NCBI GenBank assembly: GCA_024685545.1 | Contig: JAIKVR010000082.1 | Span: forward strand, 20,260 to 84,259 | DNA: 64,000 bases | Reading direction: 5' to 3' | Source: Eubacteriales bacterium | Lineage (GTDB): Bacteria > Bacillota > Clostridia > Eubacteriales > Anaerofustaceae | Made by a program: the position numbers and the translations under genes | Shown here: positions 37,839-47,837 of the stretch, in pieces | Layout of the letters: each line of letters begins with the position of its first letter | Numbering within the stretch: the first letter of the stretch is position 1 | The notes under the pieces: model-generated | What the model was told of the DNA's origin: nothing | The model's input: only the letters and a program-made list of their open reading frames with translations | Databases searched by the model: none

Positions 37839-39413
37839 TCAATACTCAGCCGCATACGCTATCGCTTCTGCGCAGGCGGCCCCGTCCACAGCGCTGGATA
37901 CTATGCCTCCCGCGTATCCTGCTCCTTCTCCGATAGGGTATAGCCCTTCGGTGCTGACGCTCATGAAAGTGATTCTGTCTCTGTCTATGCGTACAGGTGA
38001 TGATGTCCTTGTCTCCGGCGCAGTGATCATGCCGCATTCAAACCCGAGGATCTTTCCTCTGAATTCATCGAAAGCGTTGCGGAGCGGTCCGGTTATTATC
38101 TCCGGCAGTATCTGCGTGATGTCCGCAGGATAAGTTCCGGGCATTATGCTCGCCTCACAGTGCTCGGTTGCGCTGATATTCATGAAATCCGCTGCACTCA
38201 TGGATGGGGCAATATATCCCCCCGGACCTTTTTCGAAGGCTGCTCTTTCTATAAGACGCTGGAATTCGACACCTGCCAGAGGACCTGTCCCTGGATAATC
38301 CTGTGGTGTCACGCTTACCACAAATGCTGAGTTCGTAAGGTGATTTCCCCTGTCGGAATAGCTCATCCCGTTAACACAGATAAGGCCTTCTTCGGTACTG
38401 GAATTGATAACATATCCTCCGGGGCAGCTGCAGAAAGTGTAGACGCCTCTGCCGGATGTGTCCTTATAGGTCAGAGTACAGTCTGAGACCGGAAGTATGG
38501 GATCCCCGCAGTATCTGCCGTAGTTATATCTGTCTATAATCTCTTTGTCATGCTCTACCCGTACCCCTACGGCCATAGGCTTGGCCGTAAGGACAGTACC
38601 GATCTTATACAAAATCGTAAAAATATCCCTGGCTGCGTTTCCTGCAGCGATTACTAGCTTGTCGCAGACGATCTCCTCGCTGCCATTGACAATGATCCCG
38701 GAGATCCTGCCATTTACCGTGCTGATATCGGTCAGGGCTGTGGAAAACCGGAATTCGCATCCGTTGTCGGCCAGATATGATTTTATTGCGGAAACGATTC
38801 CTCTAAGTTTGTCCGTTCCTATATGTGGTTTTGCTTCGTAAAGTATGGACCTTTCGGCTCCGAAGCGTACAAAGTTGTCCATCACATATTTCAAAAAAGG
38901 ACTTTTTATGCGCGTGCGCAGCTTGCCGTCGGAAAAGGTACCCGCTCCGCCCAGACCAAACTGTATGTTTGAATCAAGATCGAGCATGCCGTTTCCCATG
39001 AGGTCCTCGACATCTTTTGCTCTTGCCTGAATGTCCTTTCCCTTTTCGATGATCATTGGAGCGATGCCGTGTTCAGTCAGCCTGAGAGCACAGAACAACC
39101 CCGCAGGGCCGCTCCCCACGATCACTGGCCTGGTTCTGAAAGATACCTTTTTTGCCTGAGGTATAATTACAGCTGAGGCCTTCGCTGGGGATATATCCTT
39201 TCTTCTAAGGACTTTCGGGCTTTCAAAGCTTACAGTATAGACGTAGAATATCCCCTTGGACTCATGAAAGCGTGAATCCAGTGACCTCCGTTCTATCACA
39301 AAGTCACTTACCTCTCGACTGTCTAATGAGAGTTTTTTCAATAACGCGTCATATTCCCCGAACCGTTTTATATCGCTGATGTTGACTTTTACATCGTGAG
39401 CCGAATACTTCAT
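37839..39413 (-). CDS. FAD-dependent protein (NAD(P)/FAD-dependent oxidoreductase family)
   Basis: RPVIVGSGPAGLFCALRLTEHGIAPMIIEKG, LDSNIQFGLGGAGTFSDGKLRTRI, CPGGYVINSSTEEG, GEGAGYAGGIVSSAVDG motifs. Confidence 0.9.
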   Translation of the reverse strand: MKYSAHDVKVNISDIKRFGEYDALLKKLSLDSREVSDFVIERRSLDSRFHESKGIFYVYTVSFESPKVLRRKDISPAKASAVIIPQAKKVSFRTRPVIVGSGPAGLFCALRLTEHGIAPMIIEKGKDIQARAKDVEDLMGNGMLDLDSNIQFGLGGAGTFSDGKLRTRIKSPFLKYVMDNFVRFGAERSILYEAKPHIGTDKLRGIVSAIKSYLADNGCEFRFSTALTDISTVNGRISGIIVNGSEEIVCDKLVIAAGNAARDIFTILYKIGTVLTAKPMAVGVRVEHDKEIIDRYNYGRYCGDPILPVSDCTLTYKDTSGRGVYTFCSCPGGYVINSSTEEGLICVNGMSYSDRGNHLTNSAFVVSVTPQDYPGTGPLAGVEFQRLIERAAFEKGPGGYIAPSMSAADFMNISATEHCEASIMPGTYPADITQILPEIITGPLRNAFDEFRGKILGFECGMITAPETRTSSPVRIDRDRITFMSVSTEGLYPIGEGAGYAGGIVSSAVDGAACAEAIAYAAEY

Positions 39414-39515
39414 ATGCTGTCCTCTCGTAAAATATTATACATCTTCTGCTGCGCGTTTACCTGATAATCCGCTTAATTATGCTGTTTTTACCCTTTCAGC
39501 TCCGCTGGCAGCAAT

Positions 39516-39545
39516 TTTACATTGCCGATATAGTTATGTTATAAT
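39516..39545 (+). promoter_or_regulatory. Promoter TTTACA-N18-TATAAT upstream of dnaE
   Basis: TTTACA 39516-39521; TATAAT 39540-39545; SD AAGGAG before ATG 39565. Confidence 0.6.
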
Positions 39546-39564
39546 CTTTGCTAAGGAGATCACT

Positions 39565-42500
39565 ATGTCTGCTGGATTCACTCATCTTCATCTGCATACG
39601 CAGTATTCCCTTCTTGATGGATTCTGTAATATCAAAAAGCTCGTCGCCAAAGTCAAGGAACTTGGCATGGATTCCGTTGCGATAACCGATCACGGCAACA
39701 TGTTCGGAGCAATTGACCTCTACAAGGAATGCAAAGCTCAGGGCGTCAAGCCCATCCTTGGCTGCGAGGTCTATATGGCCGAACGCACCCTTTATGACAA
39801 GGATTCCAGAAAGGACAGGAACAACTATCACCTGGTCCTCCTTGCCGAGAACGATGAGGGCTATCACAACCTGATGAAGATAGTCTCCATTGCCTATACC
39901 GACGGTTTCTACTACAAACCGCGCACAGACTTCGATCTTTTGAGGAAATACAGCAAGGGGATCATCGCCCTTACGGGCTGCATCGCCGGCAAGGTGCCAC
40001 AGAAGATCATAAACGACGATCCGGAAGGAGCCGAGGAGGAATTAAAGAAATTCATCGATATCTTCGGCAAAGACAACCTCTTCGTGGAAATACAGGATCA
40101 CCAGATACCCGACGAGCATAAATCCAACGAAACGCTCATCAAACTGGCTGAAAAATATGGGCTTGGGCTTGTCGCTACCAACGACGCGCACTATATTGAA
40201 CGTTCCGATGCCTACTACCACGATATCCTTTTATGTGTACAGACCGTTACCACCAGGGATGACCCCAAGAGGATGAAGTTCGCCAACGATGAATTCTACG
40301 TAAAGTCCCCGGAGGAGATGGCGGAACTGTTCTCCTATGTGCCCGAAGCTATAGAAAACACGAAAAAGATAGCGGACCGCTGCAATATCGACATCGTATT
40401 CAACGATTACCATCTGCCTGTATTCCCTCTGCCCGATGGAGTTACAGAAAAAGGATACCTCAGGGAGCTCTGCGAGGAGGGAATCAGGAAGAAATACAGC
40501 GAGATAACCAAAGAGATGTGGGAGAGGCTCGACTATGAGCTAGGCGTCATAGACAAAATGGGCTTCAACGCCTACTTCCTAATCGTCTGGGACTATATAA
40601 GATATGCCAAGGAGAACGGCATACCCGTCGGACCGGGCAGAGGTAGTGCTGCCGGGAGCCTTGCCAGTTACTGTCTGGATATAACGGAGATAGATCCTCT
40701 CAAGTATAACTTGATCTTTGAAAGATTTCTTAATCCGGGCCGCAAGACCATGCCGGATATCGATACCGACTTCTGCATCGACAACCGCCATAAGGTGCTT
40801 GAATATGTACAGAAGAAATACGGCGAGAAGAATGTTACACAGATAATCACTTTCGGTACCCTTGGAGCTAAAGCTGCCGTGCGAGATGTCGGGCGCAGCC
40901 TCGGCATGACCTACGGCGAGTGCGACAGGGTAGCCAAAGAGATACCGTCTCATTTGGGAACGACTATAGATTCCGCATTGGAGGAGAGCCCCGAACTCAG
41001 GAAGATGGTCGAAGAAAACGAGCAGATCGCCGAGCTGATCGATATCGCCAGGGCCCTTGAAGGTTGCCCTCGCAACTGTTCGACTCACGCCGCCGGAGTC
41101 GTTATCGCTGACCGCGATGTCTCCGATTATGTTCCGCTGTATGTAAACGACGGAAATATCGCCACACAGTACCCGATGACCACCATTGAGGAACTCGGGC
41201 TGCTGAAAATGGACTTCCTCGGATTGAGGAACCTTACGGTAATGGAAGAAACGGTAAGGAACATCCATGCCTCCACAGGTGTGACAGTGGATCTTAAAAA
41301 CCTCACCTTTGATGACCCGAAGGTCTATGAACTGATCGCCAGGGGAGACACTCTGGGCGTTTTCCAGCTGGAAAGCAGCGGGATGACAGCGTTCATGCAG
41401 AACCTGCAGCCAACTTGCCTGGAAGATATCATAGCCGGTATCTCACTATACCGACCGGGTCCGATGCAGTATATCGACACTTATGTGGCAAACAAGAAGA
41501 ATCCCAGTCAGGTGGCCTATCTGTGCCCCGCACTGGAGCATATACTGGATGTCACTTACGGGTGCATGGTCTACCAGGAGCAGGTCATGCAGATCGTGCG
41601 CGACCTTGCGGGCTTCTCTCTTGTAGAATCCGATGACGTTCGCCGTGCCATGAGCAAGAAAAAATACGACAAGATGGTCGCTTACCGTGAAGTGTTCGTA
41701 CACGGCGACGAAGCGAACGGCATCCCGGGCTGCGTGAAGAACGGTATAGACGAAGCTGTTGCGAACAAGATATATGACGAGATGATGGATTTTGCCAGCT
41801 ACGCCTTCAATAAGTCCCACGCTGCAGCCTACGCCATCATCGCTTACCAGACGGCTTTTCTAAAGGCCTATTATCCCGCCGAGTTCATATCTGCTCTGCT
41901 TACCAGCGTTATCGGCTTTGATGACAAGATTGTAAAGTATATCAGGCAGTTAAAGGCCAAAAATATTGAACTGCTCGCACCTGATGTCAATGAATCCGCT
42001 GCAAGGTTCTCCGTCGTTGACGGAAAGATCCGCTACGGCCTTGCGGCTATCAAGGGCTTGGGTGACGCAGCGGTGGATGAGATCATAACCGCGCGTAGCT
42101 TGGGTGGGACGTTCAGGGATTTTAAGGATTTCGTAGACAGGATCCCTTTTAACAGCCTTAACAAGAGGGGAGTGGAGAACCTGATCAAGAGCGGTGCCTT
42201 CGATTCGATGGGATATAAGCGCAAAGAACTCATGGAGATCTTCTCAGATTATATCGACGGTGTCATGAAACAGCGCAAGCAGCTGATCGAAGGGCAGATG
42301 AGCATGCTGGAACTGGTCTGCTCTGACGATCAGAAGATCCTTTCCTCCCTGCCGACTATAGGAACTATCCATGAGTTCGATCAGATGCAGCTCCTTAAAT
42401 ATGAAAAGGAAGCCCTTGGTGTATATATCTCGGGGCATCCGATGTCATCGTATTCTGAGATACTGGATAAACTGGTCAAGGTGGACTCCACGATGTTTGC

Positions 42501-43251
42501 ATCGGGAGAAAGCGGCGAGGACAACGGGGAAGGGGAGGATTCGGAGGATGAGAGCATCGAAAAAGATGAGCAGAAGCAGACTCTCCCTGCGGACGGCACT
42601 CCGATTTATGTCGCCGGGATCGTCTCTGCGGTAAGGACATACGTCACAAAAGCAAACAAATCCATCATGGCTTTCGTGACACTTGAGGACAACTACGGAA
42701 TGTTCGATGTGGTTGTATTCAACAAGCTTTATGAGAAGCGCAGCAACGTGCTGAAGAAGGATATTCCCCTGCTCATCAAGGGGTATATCAAGCGCAAGGA
42801 CGAAAACAGCGTTTCCGTTGCTGCCAACGAGATATATGACCTCAACACGGACAGCGCAGTTATATCCAGACTGCGCCCGGTAAGCGATGCAGATATAGAA
42901 AAAAGGATGAAAAGAAACGGAGGGGATAATCAGCGCCACCCGTTCCCGGAAAATACAGCCCAGACCCCTAAGTATTCAGAGACTGCTTCCGTTGCTCCTG
43001 CCTCTGCGACGCTCACCTCGATCCCTGAAGGCGTAAGCGTCGTCATAACTCTGAATGATTTCGTTACCCGTAAGCTTTCAGAGATTAAAGCTCTGCTCAC
43101 TGGATCTAATGGTGAGGTCCGCGTCATACTCTACGACAGACAGTCCGGCAAAAAGTATCTTGCCGACCGCTCAATGTGGATCGACAGGAACATCGAGACC
43201 TATAAAAAGCTTAAGGCGCTCATCGGCTCCGAAAATGTCAAACTGGCCTGA
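39565..43251 (+). CDS. dnaE: DNA polymerase III subunit alpha
   Basis: FTHLHLHTQYSLLDG PHP domain, GPGRGSAAGSLASYCLDITEIDPLKYNLIFERFLNPGRKTMPDIDTDF active site. Confidence 0.97.
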   Translation: MSAGFTHLHLHTQYSLLDGFCNIKKLVAKVKELGMDSVAITDHGNMFGAIDLYKECKAQGVKPILGCEVYMAERTLYDKDSRKDRNNYHLVLLAENDEGYHNLMKIVSIAYTDGFYYKPRTDFDLLRKYSKGIIALTGCIAGKVPQKIINDDPEGAEEELKKFIDIFGKDNLFVEIQDHQIPDEHKSNETLIKLAEKYGLGLVATNDAHYIERSDAYYHDILLCVQTVTTRDDPKRMKFANDEFYVKSPEEMAELFSYVPEAIENTKKIADRCNIDIVFNDYHLPVFPLPDGVTEKGYLRELCEEGIRKKYSEITKEMWERLDYELGVIDKMGFNAYFLIVWDYIRYAKENGIPVGPGRGSAAGSLASYCLDITEIDPLKYNLIFERFLNPGRKTMPDIDTDFCIDNRHKVLEYVQKKYGEKNVTQIITFGTLGAKAAVRDVGRSLGMTYGECDRVAKEIPSHLGTTIDSALEESPELRKMVEENEQIAELIDIARALEGCPRNCSTHAAGVVIADRDVSDYVPLYVNDGNIATQYPMTTIEELGLLKMDFLGLRNLTVMEETVRNIHASTGVTVDLKNLTFDDPKVYELIARGDTLGVFQLESSGMTAFMQNLQPTCLEDIIAGISLYRPGPMQYIDTYVANKKNPSQVAYLCPALEHILDVTYGCMVYQEQVMQIVRDLAGFSLVESDDVRRAMSKKKYDKMVAYREVFVHGDEANGIPGCVKNGIDEAVANKIYDEMMDFASYAFNKSHAAAYAIIAYQTAFLKAYYPAEFISALLTSVIGFDDKIVKYIRQLKAKNIELLAPDVNESAARFSVVDGKIRYGLAAIKGLGDAAVDEIITARSLGGTFRDFKDFVDRIPFNSLNKRGVENLIKSGAFDSMGYKRKELMEIFSDYIDGVMKQRKQLIEGQMSMLELVCSDDQKILSSLPTIGTIHEFDQMQLLKYEKEALGVYISGHPMSSYSEILDKLVKVDSTMFASGESGEDNGEGEDSEDESIEKDEQKQTLPADGTPIYVAGIVSAVRTYVTKANKSIMAFVTLEDNYGMFDVVVFNKLYEKRSNVLKKDIPLLIKGYIKRKDENSVSVAANEIYDLNTDSAVISRLRPVSDADIEKRMKRNGGDNQRHPFPENTAQTPKYSETASVAPASATLTSIPEGVSVVITLNDFVTRKLSEIKALLTGSNGEVRVILYDRQSGKKYLADRSMWIDRNIETYKKLKALIGSENVKLA

Positions 43252-43315
43252 ACGATGGAAAACGCTATTGAATAAAAGCCAAAATCCTTTATAATCTTTC
43301 TAAGGAGAAAACGAT

Positions 43316-43849
43316 ATGGCAGATGATAGACAGAGAGTCACAGTTAATATCCTAGGTGTGGATTACCAGATCATTTCCGACGATGATCCGGAAAGAGTCC
43401 AGAAGATCGCTTCGATAACAGATAAGCTGATAAAAGATACCAAACTCGCTTCCCCTATGCTTTCAACGATGGGTGCGGCCGTTCTTTCCGCGCTCAATCT
43501 CTGCGAGGAACTGTACAGGGCCAAGGAACAGGTCAACAATTACCGTGCCAGGGAGGATCTCTACGCCGACAGCGAACTGACCCAGCAGAAGCTTAACAGG
43601 GCTCTTGCACGCATTGACGAGGAGGAAAGCATAAATGCGATCCTTCAGTCCAAATATGATAAGATGGCTGATGATCTGGCGGATACGCAGGATATGCTCG
43701 ATGAGTATAAGGATAAGTTCACCGCCCTCAGGACAGAGTATGAACTGAATAAGCGTACCTTGACGGAACTGCAGAGCAAATTCCTTGAGAACCAGATCGA
43801 ACTGGTGAAGGCGAGAAAAACGCTTTTGGATTTTGACGACGAACAATAA
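43316..43849 (+). CDS. zapA: Cell division protein ZapA
   Basis: RVTVNILGVDYQIISDDDPERVQKIASITDKLI...; coiled-coil C-terminus. Confidence 0.88.
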   Translation: MADDRQRVTVNILGVDYQIISDDDPERVQKIASITDKLIKDTKLASPMLSTMGAAVLSALNLCEELYRAKEQVNNYRAREDLYADSELTQQKLNRALARIDEEESINAILQSKYDKMADDLADTQDMLDEYKDKFTALRTEYELNKRTLTELQSKFLENQIELVKARKTLLDFDDEQ

Positions 43850-43864
43850 TAGCAAGAGGACATT

Positions 43865-44473
43865 ATGCTGGTATTCATAAGCGGCGGGGTTAAGTGCGGA
43901 AAGAGCATGTTCGCCCAACACATCTCTCGGTTTCTGGCCGAGAGGGATAATGGCGGGCTAGTCTACGGTGCGACGATGATGCCGATGGACGATGAGGACA
44001 GAAAGCGGATCAGTCGCCATGTCGAGGACAGGTCGGGATGGGGCTTCAGGACCATTGAGGAAGGCCTGTCTTTAGCGAAACTGGCTGATCAGCTTTTCGG
44101 CGGGGAGACCGTTCTTTTCGACAGTCTTACTGCCTACGTTCAGAACAATATGTTTTTCGAAGGGGACTATCATCCGGAATTTGACGCCTCCTCATTCAAG
44201 GAGGACCTCCAGTATCTCTGTGGGAAATGCGCCAATCTGGTGGTGGTCTCTGATTATATATTCTCAGATGCCATCGTTTACGAGGATCTGACCGAACGAT
44301 ACAGGATGTTGCTGGGCAAGGTCCAGTGCGAATGTGCTTCAGCCGCACAGCTTGTCGCGGAGTGTTCGTATTCCAATATCAAAATATGGAAAAACGATAA
44401 CAGACTTGACATCGGCAGAATAAAAGAGATGTTCTATTCAGTGAATTCATATCTGACTTACGGAGATATATGA
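43865..44473 (+). CDS. CobU-like adenosylcobinamide kinase/guanylyltransferase (keeps RIxxH segment)
   Basis: FISGGVKCGKSMFAQHISRFL P-loop; GATMMPMDDEDRKRISRHVEDRSGWGFRTIEE. Confidence 0.85.
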   Translation: MLVFISGGVKCGKSMFAQHISRFLAERDNGGLVYGATMMPMDDEDRKRISRHVEDRSGWGFRTIEEGLSLAKLADQLFGGETVLFDSLTAYVQNNMFFEGDYHPEFDASSFKEDLQYLCGKCANLVVVSDYIFSDAIVYEDLTERYRMLLGKVQCECASAAQLVAECSYSNIKIWKNDNRLDIGRIKEMFYSVNSYLTYGDI

Positions 44474-45228
44474 TGAAAAGCTTTATCAATGCGCTTGGGA
44501 TCTTCTCCAAAATCAAGGTTAAGTATACTGACTGGGGAGAAAACGAAGGACCCGGGATGATGGTCTGTTTTCCTCTGGTTGGTCTTATCTGCGGCCTTGC
44601 TGATATCGCGGCGGCTTTTCTGCTTGATCTGACCGGGATAGACCAGGGCATAAAGGGAATGATCATGCTCTTCATTCTGTTCACTGTATGCGGATTCTTG
44701 CATATGGACGGTTTTATGGACTGTGCTGACGCGCTTCTGTCTTCAAGAGACATGGAAGGTAAGAAGAGAATATTGAAGGATTCCAACGTGGGAGCTTTCG
44801 CAGTCATCAGTGCAGGGCTTCTGTTGATTTCCGACTACGCGGCTATGAGCGTCATAACGAGCAGCTTCGATTCCGCGTTTATCCTTCTGCTCCTGGCTCC
44901 GGTAGCTTCACGCAGTATGGGAGCCCTGTTCCTGTTCGTTTTCCCTGAACTTGAAACGAGCGGTCTCCTGCATTATTTCCGCAGTGGATTCCAAAATAAA
45001 CATATTGCGATATCTGCGGTTTATATTGTCGCATCCATAGGACTGGGGATCTTGGGAGGAATGAGGACATTTATCGCGCTTACAGCTGCAGCCGTGGTGA
45101 CGCTGATGTTTACGATTAAAGCCAATAAGGAACTCGGAGGCATCAACGGGGATGTCATAGGAGCGTGCGTCATCATCTTCGAAGCAGTGTCATATCTGGC
45201 GAATGCCGTATTGGGAGGTATAATATGA
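44470..45228 (+). CDS. cobS: Adenosylcobinamide-GDP ribazoletransferase (cobalamin synthase)
   Basis: LHMDGFMDCADALLSSRDMEGKKRILKDSNVGAFAVI motif; multi-TM; operon context. Confidence 0.94.
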   Translation: MMKSFINALGIFSKIKVKYTDWGENEGPGMMVCFPLVGLICGLADIAAAFLLDLTGIDQGIKGMIMLFILFTVCGFLHMDGFMDCADALLSSRDMEGKKRILKDSNVGAFAVISAGLLLISDYAAMSVITSSFDSAFILLLLAPVASRSMGALFLFVFPELETSGLLHYFRSGFQNKHIAISAVYIVASIGLGILGGMRTFIALTAAAVVTLMFTIKANKELGGINGDVIGACVIIFEAVSYLANAVLGGII

Positions 45229-45602
45229 TAATCGTATTCGGAGGGGCATACCAGGGCAAAACTGATTTCGCCAAAGCCGAATTCGGACTTGCGGACAGTG
45301 ACATTTTCGAATGCACCGAGGACGGCTCTCTCGACCTGGAGAAAAAGGCGGTCAGTCATCTTGAACGCTTCATATTGAAAAGGATCAGAGATGGAAAGGA
45401 AGTCTTCGGATATTTCGAGGAGATTGCAGATAAGCTGAAAGATAAGATAATCATATGTGACGATATCTGCTGCGGCGTAGTCCCGATAGAGAAGGAACAG
45501 CGTCTCTGGAGGGACAATGTTGGCAAACAAATGCAGATCTTTTGCCGCGGGGCTGACGAGGTATATCGGGTGTACTGCTCGCTGGGTGAAAGGCTGAAAT
45601 GA
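45225..45602 (+). CDS. Short CobU-like protein (125 aa, lacks the RIxxH segment)
   Basis: MIIVFGGAYQGKTDFAKAEFG P-loop; C-terminal DDICCGVVPIEKEQRLWRDNVGKQMQIFCRGADEVYRVYCSLGERLK resembling the CobU C-terminus. Confidence 0.8.
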   Translation: MIIVFGGAYQGKTDFAKAEFGLADSDIFECTEDGSLDLEKKAVSHLERFILKRIRDGKEVFGYFEEIADKLKDKIIICDDICCGVVPIEKEQRLWRDNVGKQMQIFCRGADEVYRVYCSLGERLK

Positions 45603-46213
45603 ACCTGACGCTCTATCTTATCCGGCACGGGAAAACAGAAGCCTCCCTTAAAAGGCAGTACTGTGGAGCCACCGACATTCCGCTCTGCGAAGAAGGGATC
45701 GCCGAAATAAGGGAATTCATCGCTTCCGGCATTTATAACGGGATTCAGGCAGACAGATACTACACATCGGGCTTAAAACGCGCAGACGAGACACTCAGCC
45801 TGATATATGGGGATGTTCCTCTAACTGTGATAACGAAGCTGGCAGAGATGAATTTCGGAAGGTTCGAAATGCATACACATGACGAACTGGACGCATCCGG
45901 TGATAAGGATTATCAGGAATTTCTTAACGACACCACCGGTGACTTCGTGTTCCCCGGTTCTGGAGGAGAAAGCGCCAATTCCTTTTATGAGAGAGTGGAT
46001 GAAGGCTATGCCGAGCTGCTGAACGACATGGAATCATACGGAGCGGACAGCGCCCTTCTTGTTGCGCATGGAGGATCGATTACACGCTTTATCCAGAAAT
46101 ACACAGATGTCGAGAACTTCTACGATGCACAGCCGTTACAGGGCAGAGGCTTCAGGATAAGGCTTGTATTTGAAAACGGCGAGATCAAGGTATTGGAAAA
46201 AGAAAAAATATGA
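45599..46213 (+). CDS. cobC: Histidine phosphatase family protein, likely alpha-ribazole phosphatase
   Basis: LTLYLIRHGKTEASLKRQYCGATDIPL RHG motif; last gene of the cob cluster. Confidence 0.85.
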   Translation: MNLTLYLIRHGKTEASLKRQYCGATDIPLCEEGIAEIREFIASGIYNGIQADRYYTSGLKRADETLSLIYGDVPLTVITKLAEMNFGRFEMHTHDELDASGDKDYQEFLNDTTGDFVFPGSGGESANSFYERVDEGYAELLNDMESYGADSALLVAHGGSITRFIQKYTDVENFYDAQPLQGRGFRIRLVFENGEIKVLEKEKI

Positions 46214-46214
46214 C

Positions 46215-46266
46215 AGGTGACTATAAAAGCGGTTTTTATTTTGAAAGCCGCTTTTATAATCACCTG
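46215..46266. terminator. Terminator between convergent genes
   Basis: AGGTGActATAAAAGCGG ... CCGCTTTTATaaTCACCT long inverted repeat. Confidence 0.7.
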
Positions 46267-46295
46267 TATTGAAGTACGTCAGTCTTCATACGCAC

Positions 46296-46544
46296 CTATT
46301 TTTTATAAATATACCACTTGCATCTATCTATCACGTATTTCAATGTAAAACGGCACTCTACCGCATTTACTTCTCCCATGCAGTCGAATATATATGCCGC
46401 TACTCCAGCAGTGTTTGCCCTGTAAGCTGAAATCACAGATGAGATCTTAACCACTGTTTCTGACACGCGGAACCGTATCGGTACCGGGTATTCGTTCATT
46501 CCGAAATGTGCTATCACTTCTATCGGTTTATTAAGAATTTTCAT
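46296..46544 (-). CDS. Small conserved-looking protein encoded directly downstream of the Y-family polymerase (82 aa)
   Basis: MKILNKPIEVIAHFGMNEYPVPIRFRVSETVVKISSVISAYRANTAGVAAYIFDCMGEVNAVECRFTLKYVIDRCKWYIYKK; starts 6 nt after the dinB-like stop. Confidence 0.8.
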   Translation of the reverse strand: MKILNKPIEVIAHFGMNEYPVPIRFRVSETVVKISSVISAYRANTAGVAAYIFDCMGEVNAVECRFTLKYVIDRCKWYIYKK

Positions 46545-46550
46545 ATCAAA

Positions 46551-47831
46551 TCACAGCGCGGAATGCATATGCGGAAAATACTGGGTATCACCTGTACCCC
46601 CTTTAACACATCTCATTCCGCTGTCCACGAAGCCTCCCCGCATTATTATGCTGTTGCCGTATTCCCTCCTCAGCCTGTCGATCACTGGGTCTATCCTGTC
46701 GAACTTATCCTCCTCATGAATAAAAGTCAGCTGTTTGTTCTCGTCCTTTATGAGCCCGCTGGTATAAACGCCGATCGCCCTTATCGGACAGCCGTTCCAC
46801 AGCTTGCCGAATAAGTCTTTTGCGAATCCGTAGATTGTCTGCGTGCACTGGGTGCAGTATGGGAGCTTTTCGCTTTTCAGGTAATGCCTGAAATGACTGT
46901 CCTTTATCATTATTCCGATTACCCCTGCCTGCATTCCGTGCTCCCTGAGCCGCTTGCCCACCATCTCGCACAGGGACAGCATCATCAGATGTGCGCTCTT
47001 CTCGTCACTGATATCGTATGGTATCGTTGAGGAGTTTCCGATGCTCTTCGGTAAATGCTCATGGGGGTGCACATGACTTTCGTCGATCCCGTTGGCATAG
47101 TTATAAAGCATAGTGCCTCGGGATGGTTTGAAATGCTTTATCAGATAATCCTTACCGGCACATGCCAGATCCCCGATCGTATTAATTCCGAGTTGCTTAA
47201 GCTGGAAAGATGTGCTGGGACCTGACATGAACAGCTCCTCAATGGGAAGCGGCCACATCTTGTCCTCTATCTCTTCAGGATAAAGTGTGTGGGTCATATC
47301 CGGTTTTTTGAGCTCCGAAGCCATTTTGGCTAGCAACTTGTTTGTCGATATGCCCACGTTCACTGTATAGCCGAAGCGTAAAAAAACTTCATGTCTGATC
47401 CAGTCTCCGGTCTTTACCGGGTCTGCATCGAGCCCGTTAACACCCGTAACATCGATAAAGCATTCATCCACGGAATACTGTTCGACGAAAGGTGTGATTT
47501 CCTGCAGAAAACCTACAAACGCTGCGCTGGCTTTGTTGTATAGTTCATGATTCGGCGGCACAACGGTCAGGCGCGGACATTTGTTCATCGCTTCTTTTAC
47601 CGTGTCTCCTGTCCTGATGCCGTATTTCTTGGCGGGCACTGATTTGGCAAGCACGATGCCTCTGCGCTTTTTCGAATCTCCTCCAACGATACTCGGAATA
47701 TCTCTGAGGTCAGGCCCGTTGCCTGCGGATCCGTAGCTGGCACGGTAGGCTGCTTCCCAGCTCAGAAAAGCGCTGTTGACATCGATTAGCATTATGGTTC
47801 TGTTGTTTTCCTTGTCTTTTATCGAACTCAT
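46551..47831 (-). CDS. Y-family DNA polymerase (DinB/UmuC/UvrX-like)
   Basis: IMLIDVNSAFLSWEAAYRA, GIVLAKSVPAKKYGIRTGD, QYSVDECFIDVTGV, VGISTNKLLAKMASELKKPD motifs. Confidence 0.93.
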   Translation of the reverse strand: MSSIKDKENNRTIMLIDVNSAFLSWEAAYRASYGSAGNGPDLRDIPSIVGGDSKKRRGIVLAKSVPAKKYGIRTGDTVKEAMNKCPRLTVVPPNHELYNKASAAFVGFLQEITPFVEQYSVDECFIDVTGVNGLDADPVKTGDWIRHEVFLRFGYTVNVGISTNKLLAKMASELKKPDMTHTLYPEEIEDKMWPLPIEELFMSGPSTSFQLKQLGINTIGDLACAGKDYLIKHFKPSRGTMLYNYANGIDESHVHPHEHLPKSIGNSSTIPYDISDEKSAHLMMLSLCEMVGKRLREHGMQAGVIGIMIKDSHFRHYLKSEKLPYCTQCTQTIYGFAKDLFGKLWNGCPIRAIGVYTSGLIKDENKQLTFIHEEDKFDRIDPVIDRLRREYGNSIIMRGGFVDSGMRCVKGGTGDTQYFPHMHSAL

Positions 47832-47836
47832 GTTCT
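47823..47836 (-). promoter_or_regulatory. Candidate LexA/SOS box AGAACATGAGTTCG over the dinB-like start codon
   Basis: Plus strand CGAACTCATGTTCT; GAAC-N4-GTTC arms as in the Firmicute SOS box. Confidence 0.55.
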
Positions 47837-47837
47837 A

